NCBI GenBank assembly: GCA_003649715.1
Contig: QMSS01000012.1
Coordinates: 1-18,588 of the forward strand
Source of the DNA: Thermoplasmata archaeon
Lineage (GTDB): Archaea; Thermoplasmatota; E2; DHVEG-1
Reading direction: 5' to 3'
DNA length: 18,588 bases
Shown here: positions 7,001 through 14,991 of the stretch, piece after piece
Layout of the letters: each line of letters opens with the position of its first letter
How positions within the stretch are numbered: the stretch's first letter is position 1
Notes under the pieces: model-generated
The model's database searches: none
The model's input: the letters and a program-made list of their open reading frames with translations, nothing else
Told to the model about the DNA's origin: nothing
Program-made: the position numbers and the translations under genes

Positions 7001-9928
7001 TTATCTGCCTCCCTCATTACATGGCTCATATGGGTTGAAAGCAGGATCCCCAAGTAGATTCAACTGATAAATAGTGCAGTATTTTTCTAATATAACCCGG
7101 TCTCCTCTGCTACTAGTGTCCTTGATGTTTTCCATCGTCACAGTATAGGTCAATGGTGGTGTCCATAGGTATGTTACGTTTGCCTCATCTGGCAGAAAAG
7201 CATTTTTTGCATCCCTCAGAGCAGTTCCAATGTCCTTATTTTCCTCGATGAGACTCTGATATGTGTCCTCAAATATTACACCGCAGAAATGTACAGGTGG
7301 AAACTTTCCGTGTAATCTATAATCTATGGCTGTTTTAAGATATCCAAGTATGCCGAATCCTATGCCAGCATCCAGAATTCGTCCTCCAAATGGACGTGGG
7401 TTGAGATAACCACCTATTGCTGAGTATGTTGTTGGTGATATGTAGGCATTTGCACCAGCGTGAAGATATGCATTCGCCAACGTATTTGTTGGATGAAGGC
7501 CATCAATCTTGCCAGATCCACATCCTTCAATGAATATTACAGAGGGACCTAGATTCATTGCTTCAACTGTGCTTACAGAATAGCAGCCGAGGCTCCCAAT
7601 AGGTGTGCCGAAAGGTGTTATAACTGGAAGGAAACGACCGAGTATCTGATACAGAATAGGTGGTCCACCAAGTAGATCCATCATGATGTCTCCATGTACT
7701 ATCATAAACCATATGCCATGCGAGTTAGAAAGTATAATATTGCTGTTCTCCTGTAATTCCTCGCCATGTACTCCTGATCCATCCTTTGTCAATGTTTCAA
7801 TCCACCATTTCAAACTAAATAATGATCTCCAGTTTTCAAATCCCTGCATAATCTTCACAAGCATTTTTGGGAAAAACATTCGGTTCAGCAGACCCGCATG
7901 TTTAATTTCTCTAAGAACCTGATTGCTATATCCTTTTCTCTGTGCCTGTCCACGTTCCGCCACGACTGTATTGAAACCACCCTTCTGTAGATTGTTTGCT
8001 GCTCGTAGGTCGAGGAAATGCTGTTCTCCTGTTGGAAACTTCATTGGATCCTTATGTCCAAGCATTTTGTAAAGCGCATTGAAAATAGGTAGTTTCTGGA
8101 ACTCCAGTCCAGCTCCAGACATAACAAGTGCATTATCCTTCCAGTCATCCATTTTCTCAATGATGCGATCATAAAATATTGTTCTTGCTATGAGTGCGCT
8201 GCAGTCCTGAACATCCCAGCCTGTGATCCTACCAACTATGTTTTCTACATATGGATAAAATGTGAATTTGTCATTATCTACATCATTGGGTCCATCATGA
8301 GGCTGATTGAAGTATGTCTCAGGATCAATGTTTCCATATATGAAATCACTAGGACAATTTGTGCCATAAATAACATCCATTTTCTTAAATGGATGATTAT
8401 GCGGGCTTCTATAATAGTACTGAGGCAGCATAACCGTGTCGCCGACAAGTGCTATATAAAAAGGATTTGTTCTACAGTACTCTGTGAGGCTTCTAAGCCC
8501 ATAGTCCTCTGACACATTTTCAATGCCAACTATTTTTGCTATCAGCTGATTAAGAGGCCTATGTATTTTTTCGTACACATGCCTATTTACAAGTGGTATC
8601 AGTCTAGGGTTTTTGTACACCTGTGTGTTCCCAGGTAATGTTTTTCCATCAAGCAGCTTGTCATCATCTGCGGCGAAGGCAAAATCTGTTTTTGCAAAAA
8701 CAATACCCTTATGATAGGCAGCTAAATAAGGTGCGATAGATGATAATTGTTTCATCATAGGATAATATGGGTTGCTGAGATTTTCAATGGTTATGTCAAG
8801 AGTGTATTTGGTTTCTTTCAGCACATTTAACTCCGCTGTGAGCTCTAGTTCATATTCCTTCCCGCCGCAGTTGTACAGCACAGTTTCGTAATGCATTTTA
8901 TCCTGTTGGAGATTTCCCTGAAGATCACGGTCATTAGGGCTGATCAGTGTTCCTCCGTATAGCAACTGAAAGGCTTTACCACCAACTGGTCTGCCATATA
9001 TGTTGACTTTGTCTCCAAAATCCTCCACATACCTTGGGTCCTCTAGGTTTGTAAAATCAATTTTGATGAGTGCATACTTGTAGTCCTCTGGTATGGTGAA
9101 CCTATGTGTTGTCTTTTTACCCATTTTCTGCCGGAGTAACGTCCCAATTATCTGAGATGGAAAGGTTGTGTCTGATTTTAGAATACCTTCAAAAGAGTAA
9201 TATGTTTTGTTCAAAATCTGAGGTGGCCATGCATCCCTTGGGTTAGTAAGAGTTATATAGTTTATATCACCAAATTTGTTACGAACAATTTCGATAGATG
9301 CATTGACAACTTCATCTACATTATTAAATATAACAAAATCTCCGTATCCCTCTAAATTGCCACATACAAAAGAAGATTTAACTCCAAGATCCTCGAGTAG
9401 ATTTTTCACCTCAACGTCGACTCTGTCAGTAACAATAACTGGTATGCTAAAATAGCTGGCAATAGGAACAGCAGCAACTCCAAGTGAATAACCCGTTTCG
9501 TTGTTTTCTATCAGTAAAACAGCATCGGCATGATCCCAATAGTTCTCCGCTATAAAAAGCGACCACTCCCGTGGTGATCTAGAATCATCTATAGTCTGAG
9601 TGGCATATATGCCAATCTGATCTTTAACTCGTTCTACTGCTCGTGAAGGATTAGTAGAGTTTCTGATATAAAGAGGTAAAACCTCTAAGCTTCCATCTGT
9701 ATCGTAATGAACAGCTAAGGGTGTTGCAATCAATGCATAGAAGGGAGAGCTGTCATAGACAGTTAATGCATCTGGTACTTGTGAGAGTGTACCGGAGACA
9801 TCTAAAAAGTTTTTTATGTCAACCTCTTTCTTAGCCTCCTCCCATGGAGTCCATGTGTATATACCAATAGATGCAAAGACAAGCATTATCACTCCAAGAA
9901 TTACTATTAACTTGTCATTCCTCATCAT
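7001..9928 (-). CDS. Membrane-anchored C25 (gingipain-like) cysteine peptidase
   Basis: The 975-aa product starts with a short basic segment and one hydrophobic helix (about 6-24, an uncleaved anchor or signal peptide), so the rest should lie outside the cell. Residues about 52-200 resemble the cell-wall-binding-2 pattern: DALTVYD, then HADAVLLIEN, LGVAAVPIASYFSIPVIVTD, LLEDLGVKSSFVCGN. A beta-rich middle follows. The C25-like region runs from about 490: FYIALVGD (D497), SNSHG (H737), a second His at 745, IFIEGCGSG (C803) and the family's end motif LLGDPAFNPYEP. H737 or H745 with C803 would be the His-Cys pair. Length is typical of multidomain C25 proteins, and no C-terminal sorting or membrane segment is present. 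The start has GGTGAT 5 nt upstream. Probable role: extracellular protein degradation. An inactive homologue cannot be excluded. Confidence 0.82.
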   Translation of the reverse strand: MMRNDKLIVILGVIMLVFASIGIYTWTPWEEAKKEVDIKNFLDVSGTLSQVPDALTVYDSSPFYALIATPLAVHYDTDGSLEVLPLYIRNSTNPSRAVERVKDQIGIYATQTIDDSRSPREWSLFIAENYWDHADAVLLIENNETGYSLGVAAVPIASYFSIPVIVTDRVDVEVKNLLEDLGVKSSFVCGNLEGYGDFVIFNNVDEVVNASIEIVRNKFGDINYITLTNPRDAWPPQILNKTYYSFEGILKSDTTFPSQIIGTLLRQKMGKKTTHRFTIPEDYKYALIKIDFTNLEDPRYVEDFGDKVNIYGRPVGGKAFQLLYGGTLISPNDRDLQGNLQQDKMHYETVLYNCGGKEYELELTAELNVLKETKYTLDITIENLSNPYYPMMKQLSSIAPYLAAYHKGIVFAKTDFAFAADDDKLLDGKTLPGNTQVYKNPRLIPLVNRHVYEKIHRPLNQLIAKIVGIENVSEDYGLRSLTEYCRTNPFYIALVGDTVMLPQYYYRSPHNHPFKKMDVIYGTNCPSDFIYGNIDPETYFNQPHDGPNDVDNDKFTFYPYVENIVGRITGWDVQDCSALIARTIFYDRIIEKMDDWKDNALVMSGAGLEFQKLPIFNALYKMLGHKDPMKFPTGEQHFLDLRAANNLQKGGFNTVVAERGQAQRKGYSNQVLREIKHAGLLNRMFFPKMLVKIMQGFENWRSLFSLKWWIETLTKDGSGVHGEELQENSNIILSNSHGIWFMIVHGDIMMDLLGGPPILYQILGRFLPVITPFGTPIGSLGCYSVSTVEAMNLGPSVIFIEGCGSGKIDGLHPTNTLANAYLHAGANAYISPTTYSAIGGYLNPRPFGGRILDAGIGFGILGYLKTAIDYRLHGKFPPVHFCGVIFEDTYQSLIEENKDIGTALRDAKNAFLPDEANVTYLWTPPLTYTVTMENIKDTSSRGDRVILEKYCTIYQLNLLGDPAFNPYEPCNEGGR

Positions 9929-10190
9929 TTTTTATCACCACATATAAATAAATATGTTTTTGTCTTGATTTACTATATTAATAACTTTCTATATAATATT
10001 TTCTATTAATATACATAAAGTTCCATAGTAATGTAAATTTTTAGTTCTCTTCTGCAACACTTCTCTCATGTTTTCCCTCTTCATGTTTTTATATCAACTA
10101 AAACTAGTTCATGATGTTAGAGATACTTTTAATAAGCATATAATGCATTACACGGGAGAAACAAAAAATGTTTTAGGAGAAAATGGAAGC
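9929..10190. promoter_or_regulatory. Divergent promoter region between peptidase and prefoldin genes
   Basis: This very AT-rich 262-bp region serves both directions. For the minus-strand peptidase there are TATA-like sequences at 9941-9953 and 9990-10001. For prefoldin, gcatataatg (10137-10146) lies about 45 nt before the ATG and is well placed. The plus-strand reading frame stays open back to 10068, but that upstream part reads poorly as prefoldin and overlaps the promoter. Confidence 0.5.
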
Positions 10191-10565
10191 ATGGTGGAGG
10201 AACAAATCTCACCACAGCTACAGGATCAGATAAATAGGCTTCAACAGCTCAGAGAGCAACTCCAAATGATAATCCAACAACGTCAGCAGGTCGAACTTAG
10301 GCTTAAAGAGGTTGAAGAGGCATTAGAGGAACTAGAAAAGATCGATGATAAAACACCTATTTATAAAAGCATAGGAGCAGTTCTTGTGAAGGTAAAGGGA
10401 AAAAACGAGATTGTAGAGGAACTGAAATCAAACAAGGAATCCTTGGAGCTCAGAAAAACCACCTTGGAGAGACAGGAGGGAAGAAGCAGGGAGAAGCTAA
10501 ATGAGATGCAGAGTAAGGTCAAGAATGCTTTAAACCTCTCTGAAAAAGGGTCTACTGATGCCTAG
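10191..10565 (+). CDS. pfdB: Prefoldin subunit beta
   Basis: The gene encodes 124 aa from the ATG at 10191. Aggaga (10175-10180) lies 10 nt upstream, and the length equals the family's usual 115-125. An ATG at 10068 in the same frame would add 41 residues unrelated to prefoldin. The protein is a coiled-coil hairpin: helix 1 (SPQLQDQINRLQQLREQLQM), a central beta hairpin with TPIYKSIGAVLVKVKGKNEI, and helix 2 (ELRKTTLERQEGRSREKLNE). In archaea, two alpha and four beta subunits form a jellyfish-shaped chaperone that passes unfolded proteins to the thermosome. The gene overlaps the next ORF by 8 bp, so the two are translationally coupled. Confidence 0.93.
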   Translation: MVEEQISPQLQDQINRLQQLREQLQMIIQQRQQVELRLKEVEEALEELEKIDDKTPIYKSIGAVLVKVKGKNEIVEELKSNKESLELRKTTLERQEGRSREKLNEMQSKVKNALNLSEKGSTDA

Positions 10566-10833
10566 AAAGAAAAACATATCTGTGTACAGCGATCTTAAAA
10601 CTGGTTTTTTCAGTAAACTATTTCTCTCAATAGGTTTTTCTCTTGTCATCCTATTTATTGTTATAAAAACATTTTTTTTAGATCTGATTGGAGAAGATGT
10701 TTTGAATATTATGATAGCATTTTCTATCATATTCCTAGGGCTTGGATTTATCATATATTTTTTTTATTTTCAGTTTAAGAGGCTTGCTGATATAGCTAGA
10801 GAGATCGAAGAAGGCGATGAACAAATAAAATAA
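10558..10833 (+). CDS. Small two-helix membrane protein, unknown function
   Basis: This 91-aa protein has a basic N-terminus (MPRKKNISVYSDLKTG), two hydrophobic helices (about 22-40 and 48-72) joined by a short FLDLIGEDVLN loop, and an acidic C-terminal tail (REIEEGDEQ). Both termini are probably cytoplasmic. Its ATG lies inside the last codons of prefoldin beta (8-bp overlap), with aaaggg about 8 nt upstream, so the two genes are co-translated. I recognise no named family. The overlap shows genetic linkage but not a shared function with prefoldin. Confidence 0.75.
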   Translation: MPRKKNISVYSDLKTGFFSKLFLSIGFSLVILFIVIKTFFLDLIGEDVLNIMIAFSIIFLGLGFIIYFFYFQFKRLADIAREIEEGDEQIK

Positions 10834-10872
10834 CTCGTTCTGCTTCTATTATCTATGTTTCTCTGTTTAGTT

Positions 10873-10894
10873 TTTTTAGTTTTGCTACTAAAAA
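10873..10894. terminator. Bidirectional terminator hairpin
   Basis: tttttagt (10873-10880) and actaaaaa (10887-10894) are perfect 8-bp complements around the 6-nt loop tttgct. The hairpin lies between the convergent membrane-protein and prenyltransferase genes and gives a T-run on both strands. Confidence 0.5.
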
Positions 10895-10935
10895 TTAAGC
10901 AGTTATGAGTTATTTACCGCATATACACTATTTTT

Positions 10936-11841
10936 TTATTTTCCGTATCTTCTCTGTCTTTTCTGGTATGTTCTTATGGCTCTTAGGAAATCTCTCTTTT
11001 GAAGTGCAGGCCAGTATATATCTGCAAAGTAGAGCTCTGAGTATGCTAGCTGCCATAGTAGGAAATTAGATATTCTTTCTTCTCCAGATGTTCTGAGTAT
11101 TAGATCGGGATCTTGTAGTCCATTGGTATATAGGTAGGAGGAAAATATGTTTTCAGATATGTCCTCTATTTTTAGTCGTCCCTTTTTAACGTCCTTAGCA
11201 ATTTTTTGTATTGCATGTAGGATTTCTTCTCGTCCTCCGTATGCTAATGCGATGTTTAGTGAGTAATTGTCGTAGTTTTTTGTGGAATCCATGATGTATT
11301 GAGCAGACTGTCTTATGTCCTGTGGGAGTGAGTCGAGTCGTCCTATTACTCTTACACGTACCCTGTTTTTATGTATCCTTGAGTCTTTTATGGCTTTATC
11401 CAGTTCTTCTTTGCATAGATCCATTATGGTTTTTACCTCTTTACTGCTCCTGTTGAAGTTTTCTGTGGAGAAGGCATATACTGTTAGTATTTTGATTCCT
11501 AGTTCGAAGCACCATTCGAGCATTTGTTCTAGTTTGTCTCTTCCAAATAGATGACCTACCTCAGGTGTTAGTCCCAGGCTTTTTGCAAAACGACGATTTC
11601 CATCCATAATAACTGCAACATGTTTTGGAACCGGATGTTGCTTTATCTCTTCAACAAGTTTGTAATCACGGAACTCATTTATTTTTTTTGAAATATATTT
11701 GTAGATATTGGATTGGTATATCTTTGCGAGGACCTTTTTCCCAGTAGCACTATGTATTGCATATTTTTCTATTTCATCGATTTTTTCTGCAAGTAATCTC
11801 AATGATGGTTTTTTTGCAGGGATACTCCTCACTCCCTCCAT
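10936..11841 (-). CDS. uppS: Cis-prenyltransferase (undecaprenyl/dolichyl diphosphate synthase family)
   Basis: The 301-aa enzyme condenses isopentenyl diphosphate units in cis to make the long polyprenyl carrier used for N-glycosylation and other surface glycans. It acts at the membrane face. Motifs in order: HVAVIMDGNRRFAK (catalytic D80), GHLFG, TVYAFSTENFNRS, ALAYGGREEI, DPDLILRTSGEERISNFLLWQ and ELYFADIYWP. All expected residues are present. The N-terminus before the first motif is about 70 residues, longer than the roughly 20 of bacterial UppS, and is mostly helical and charged. The ATG at 11841 has no clear upstream Shine-Dalgarno, while GGAGGGAG lies just inside the gene, so a leaderless message or a different start is possible. 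Confidence 0.92.
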   Translation of the reverse strand: MEGVRSIPAKKPSLRLLAEKIDEIEKYAIHSATGKKVLAKIYQSNIYKYISKKINEFRDYKLVEEIKQHPVPKHVAVIMDGNRRFAKSLGLTPEVGHLFGRDKLEQMLEWCFELGIKILTVYAFSTENFNRSSKEVKTIMDLCKEELDKAIKDSRIHKNRVRVRVIGRLDSLPQDIRQSAQYIMDSTKNYDNYSLNIALAYGGREEILHAIQKIAKDVKKGRLKIEDISENIFSSYLYTNGLQDPDLILRTSGEERISNFLLWQLAYSELYFADIYWPALQKRDFLRAIRTYQKRQRRYGK

Positions 11842-12147
11842 AAATCTTTGTTTTGTTTTCTGATCCTTTTTATGATGTCTCCCATTTGTTTTGTTTTAGT
11901 AAAACATTGAGGTTTTAAGATTTAAAGCTTTTTATAGAGAACCCATTTGGTTCTCGGTATTTTCCTTTTCATTTTTCTTTGATTTGTGGTTATTCTCTCC
12001 GCCTATGGAGTTGTTGATTCTTCAAGGATGGTCGAAGGAAGTTTAGACAATGCAGTTAAAAGAAATTCATAGTAGATGTTTTTATATACTACTACATCTT
12101 TTTTTTTGAGAGTTCCAAAGAAAAAAACTGGCTTTTAAGGGGGATGA
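11842..12147. promoter_or_regulatory. Divergent promoter region, uppS / hef-like helicase
   Basis: This 306-bp region is flanked by divergent genes. On the plus strand, tttttatatac (12079-12089) lies about 60 nt before the helicase ATG and is the likely TATA box. It is enclosed by a 6-bp inverted repeat, agatgt (12074-12079) and acatct (12094-12099). On the minus strand, ctataaaaag (about 11928-11937) could serve uppS. A 28-codon GTG ORF at 11986-12072 is too weak to call. Confidence 0.5.
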
Positions 12148-13725
12148 ATGAAGGTAGTAAATAGGCTGATGAAACCTGATATTATCGAAAAAAGAGATTA
12201 TCAGATAAACATATATGAGGAGATCAAGGATAGGAACTCGCTTGTGATTTTGCCCACGGGTCTGGGAAAAACTGTGATCGCGTTATTGGTTTTGTTATAT
12301 AAGCTATCCCAGGGCAAAAGAGTGATGTTTCTTGCTCCAACAAAGCCTCTATGTGAACAACATGCATCCTTCATAAAAAAATCTACCGTTTTACCAGAAA
12401 ATGATGTTATTGTTGTCACTGGCGAAATGTTTACACCAGAAAAAAGAGGAAGCATATATGGATTAGGTCGGGTGGTTGTTGCTACGCCTCAAACCATAGC
12501 TAATGACATTAGTAAACGTCTACGTATAGATGAATTTGGTTTACTAATATTTGATGAGGCTCATAGGGCCATTGGCAACTATGCATATGTTAAAATCGCT
12601 AGACATTATCTTAAAACATCATCTATTTCACAGACACTTGGATTGACTGCCTCCCCGGGAAGCGATTTTGAAAAACTCAAAGAAATGGCATATAATCTTG
12701 GTATTGAGCATATTGAGATAAGAACCGAAGATGATCCAGATGTGAAACCCTATCTCTCAAACAGGCTTATGAGATGGCATCTACTGGATATGCCTTCTCA
12801 GATACGTGAAATCACAGATAAGATAGACCATGTTTTAAAGGAGCTGCTTCAAAACCTGTCTAAATACAGCGCTCAGGCAAAAAACCTTATGCCTAATAGG
12901 CTTAGTAAAAAGGCATTGATTGAGATTCAAAGTAGAATGAAAAAAAACATTGGTAGAAGAGGAGGAACCCTGTATCATGGTCTAAGTCTAGTATCAGCAG
13001 CTATAAAACTAGCTCATCTCCGAGACATATTAACAAGTCAAGGGATAGATGTAGCAAAATCTTACATCCTTAAGTTGGAGAATGATAGGTCAAGCTCTAC
13101 TAACAGGATAAAAAAACATCCTCTCTATGTGGAGATAAAGAGAAAACTAATGGATGCACATGTATGCCAGCCGAAACTGATGCTAACAAAACAGATAATA
13201 ACTGATCATCTATCCAACATGGACGACCCTAGAATCATGATTTTTGCGGAATACAGAGATACTGTCGACATGCTGGTAACAGAGCTAGACAAAATAAATG
13301 GCGTTAAGGTAACAGGGTTTATTGGACAAAAACGAAACAGTTTTAAAAACGGTATGACACAGGAGGAGCAAAAGAAGATCCTTGATGAGTTCAGAAGAGG
13401 CACCTACAATGTTTTAGTTTCAACAAGTATTGGAGAAGAAGGTATTGATATACCTGCTACCAGCCTAGTTTTATTTTATGAACCAGTTCCAACTGCGATA
13501 AGGCATATACAGAGAAAGGGAAGAACAGCTAGAGATGGACACATAGGTATGGTTAGAATACTCATAATGAGAGATTCCCGAGATGAGGCATTTTACTGGA
13601 GTAGTATCAATAAAGAAAAAATGATGTACAAACAGGCCTATAGACTGAAAAAACTGCTGGAGTCAGACAAAAATATGTTGAAGTCCCTGGTTGGACGGCA
13701 GAGTAAAATCGATGAATATTTATGA
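12148..13725 (+). CDS. hef: Hef/FANCM-like superfamily 2 DNA helicase, without nuclease domain
   Basis: This 525-aa helicase contains motif I PTGLGKT (K41), Ia LAPTKPLCEQH, II DEAH (136-139), III GLTASPGS, IV IMIFAEYRDTVDML, V STSIGEEGIDIPATSLVLFYEP and VI IRHIQRKGRTARD. A basic helical insert between the two RecA-like halves (about 200-340) matches the fork-binding region of Hef. Full euryarchaeal Hef carries an XPF-type nuclease and HhH domain after this. Here the protein ends about 40 residues after motif VI, so it is the helicase part alone. Hef acts on stalled forks and branched DNA. The ATG at 12148 follows aaggggg; an ATG at 12144 runs into a stop. It is monocistronic, followed by a T-tract. 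Confidence 0.9.
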   Translation: MKVVNRLMKPDIIEKRDYQINIYEEIKDRNSLVILPTGLGKTVIALLVLLYKLSQGKRVMFLAPTKPLCEQHASFIKKSTVLPENDVIVVTGEMFTPEKRGSIYGLGRVVVATPQTIANDISKRLRIDEFGLLIFDEAHRAIGNYAYVKIARHYLKTSSISQTLGLTASPGSDFEKLKEMAYNLGIEHIEIRTEDDPDVKPYLSNRLMRWHLLDMPSQIREITDKIDHVLKELLQNLSKYSAQAKNLMPNRLSKKALIEIQSRMKKNIGRRGGTLYHGLSLVSAAIKLAHLRDILTSQGIDVAKSYILKLENDRSSSTNRIKKHPLYVEIKRKLMDAHVCQPKLMLTKQIITDHLSNMDDPRIMIFAEYRDTVDMLVTELDKINGVKVTGFIGQKRNSFKNGMTQEEQKKILDEFRRGTYNVLVSTSIGEEGIDIPATSLVLFYEPVPTAIRHIQRKGRTARDGHIGMVRILIMRDSRDEAFYWSSINKEKMMYKQAYRLKKLLESDKNMLKSLVGRQSKIDEYL

Positions 13726-13792
13726 TACAACAAAAAAATGGATGGAAAATTTAGAGTGTAGGGATGCATTAATATATCTAAAAATGTAGTGT

Positions 13793-13810
13793 CTTTTTTT
13801 CTAAAAAAAG
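13793..13810 (+). terminator. T7/A7 hairpin after the helicase gene
   Basis: ctttttttct is followed by aaaaaaag, giving an 8-bp complementary pair of arms about a 2-nt centre. It sits 68 bp after the helicase stop. The T7 run is a suitable archaeal terminator. Confidence 0.4.
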
Positions 13811-13928
13811 AATGATTCATTCCCAAAACAAAGATGTTCTATTTATCCTCCAATAAATCCAATATTTCAGGGACAATAGATGAAAATAAAAGGTAGAAGA
13901 GACCATTCTTTCTTTTTCATCCTACATA

Positions 13929-13937
13929 TTTATATAA
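13929..13937 (+). promoter_or_regulatory. TATA box of the S17e gene
   Basis: tttatataa lies with its centre about 26 nt upstream of 13959. This predicts a leader of roughly 10-25 nt that carries the AGGTGAT ribosome binding site at 13970-13976. Confidence 0.55.
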
Positions 13938-13974
13938 CAAAAAGATATTTCGACTTCCCACAATCTCAAAGGTG

Positions 13975-14187
13975 ATGTCTCTGGGAAACATAAGGCATGC
14001 ACACATAAAAAATATTGCCATAGAGCTTATAAAAAGATATCCTGATCAATTCTTACATGATGATTTTCAACATAATAAGGAGAAGGTTATGCAGCTGGCT
14101 GATGTAGGAAGTAAACTAGTCAGAAACCGAATAGCTGGATACATAACAGGATATCTCGCCTCTCAGAAAAAGAGAAAGAAAACCTAA
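13975..14187 (+). CDS. rps17e: Ribosomal protein S17e (eS17)
   Basis: This 70-aa small-subunit protein is shared by archaea and eukaryotes and absent from bacteria. It shows the family sequence GNIRHAHIKNIAIELIKRYP, a DFQHNKEKV segment and KLVRNRIAGYITGYL, followed by a basic tail. Length fits archaeal S17e (about 62-70). The start is ambiguous. GTG 13972 and ATG 13975 overlap the strong Shine-Dalgarno AGGTGAT (13970-13976), whereas a CTG at 13981 is spaced correctly and aligns with the usual MG-x-(I/V)R N-terminus. The ATG is listed as the conservative choice. It appears to be monocistronic with its own promoter. Confidence 0.92.
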   Translation: MSLGNIRHAHIKNIAIELIKRYPDQFLHDDFQHNKEKVMQLADVGSKLVRNRIAGYITGYLASQKKRKKT

Positions 14188-14247
14188 TAACCCATTTCTA
14201 AGTAACATCCCAATATTTATTTCTAAAATGGTAAATCTACTGTTGTT

Positions 14248-14288
14248 AGAATCTAAAATTCTCCATCCCAATACGGGGGAACATAGGT
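14248..14288 (+). promoter_or_regulatory. Leader and ribosome binding site of the flavin operon
   Basis: The 105-bp gap before ribB contains a small inverted repeat, agaat (14248-14252) and attct (14258-14262), then ggggga (14275-14280) and aggt (14285-14288) close to the ATG. A TATA-like atatttattt lies near 14213-14222. The inverted repeat could be an operator for an RbkR-type regulator, but I cannot match it to a known motif. Confidence 0.3.
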
Positions 14289-14292
14289 CTTT

Positions 14293-14991
14293 ATGGAAAA
14301 AATCGATAGAGCATTAGATGATCTTCAAAAGGGAAAATTCATTCTGGTATACGACAATGATAAGAGAGAGGGAGAAACAGATCTCATAATGGCATCACAG
14401 TTTGTTACACCCAACTCTATAAGAAGGATGAGAAAAGATGGCGGAGGCCTAATTTTTCTCATGACCTCCTACAGTGTTGCAGATAAACTTGGTCTACCAT
14501 ATCTATCCAACCTGTTTTCAGACATACATAACAAATATCCTGTGTTAAAAGAACTCTCACCACATGATATCCCATATGACACCAAATCCTCCTTTTCTAT
14601 ATACATAAACCATAGAAACACATTCACCGGCATAACAGACATTGATAGAAGTCTAACCATGAAACGTTTCGCTGAGCTAATAAAAAAAATCAAAGACTAT
14701 AACGCTGCATCAGCAGCTAAAGAATTCGGTAGGGAATTCAGATCACCTGGACATGTGCCTATATGCATAGCATCAAAGCATCTACTCAATGAAAGAATGG
14801 GTCATACTGAACTCGCCATCGCCCTTCTTGAAATGGCAGATCTCATACCCGCCGCCAGTGGATGCGAAATGCTATCCGACAATGGCAGGGCATTATCTAA
14901 AAAGGAAGCACAAGAATATGCAGAAAAACAAAACCTAGTTTTTTTAGAGGGAAAAGAAATCGTGGAGACATGGAAAAAATGGTCAAGGTAA
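14293..14991 (+). CDS. ribB: 3,4-dihydroxy-2-butanone 4-phosphate synthase
   Basis: The 232-aa enzyme converts ribulose 5-phosphate to 3,4-dihydroxy-2-butanone 4-phosphate plus formate, supplying the four-carbon unit for lumazine formation. Motifs: YDNDKREGETDLIMASQFVT with the acidic Mg-binding loop near residues 21-29, DGGGLIFLMTS, FTGITDIDRSLT, FRSPGHVPICIA and MGHTELAIALLEMADL. Length is that of the stand-alone archaeal enzyme, with no fused GTP cyclohydrolase II domain. It is the first gene of a four-gene flavin operon and its end overlaps ribL. The ATG at 14293 is preceded by aggt at 4 nt spacing. Confidence 0.95.
   Translation: MEKIDRALDDLQKGKFILVYDNDKREGETDLIMASQFVTPNSIRRMRKDGGGLIFLMTSYSVADKLGLPYLSNLFSDIHNKYPVLKELSPHDIPYDTKSSFSIYINHRNTFTGITDIDRSLTMKRFAELIKKIKDYNAASAAKEFGREFRSPGHVPICIASKHLLNERMGHTELAIALLEMADLIPAASGCEMLSDNGRALSKKEAQEYAEKQNLVFLEGKEIVETWKKWSR

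Larger units (their letters stand above)
13726..13971 (+). other. Intergenic region between helicase and S17e
   Basis: This 246-bp stretch holds a terminator-like hairpin at 13793-13810, a compact inverted repeat gaatga-t-tcattc at 13810-13822, and the S17e TATA box at 13929-13937. No gene was seen. Confidence 0.5.

Noticed and set aside
10068..10190. A 41-codon N-terminal extension of prefoldin beta from the ATG at 10068
   Set aside because: The segment has no prefoldin character and covers the probable TATA box; the ATG at 10191 has a good ribosome binding site and gives the family length.
11986..12072. A 28-codon GTG-started ORF upstream of the helicase gene
   Set aside because: Too short, no ribosome binding site or recognised motif, and it lies in the promoter region.
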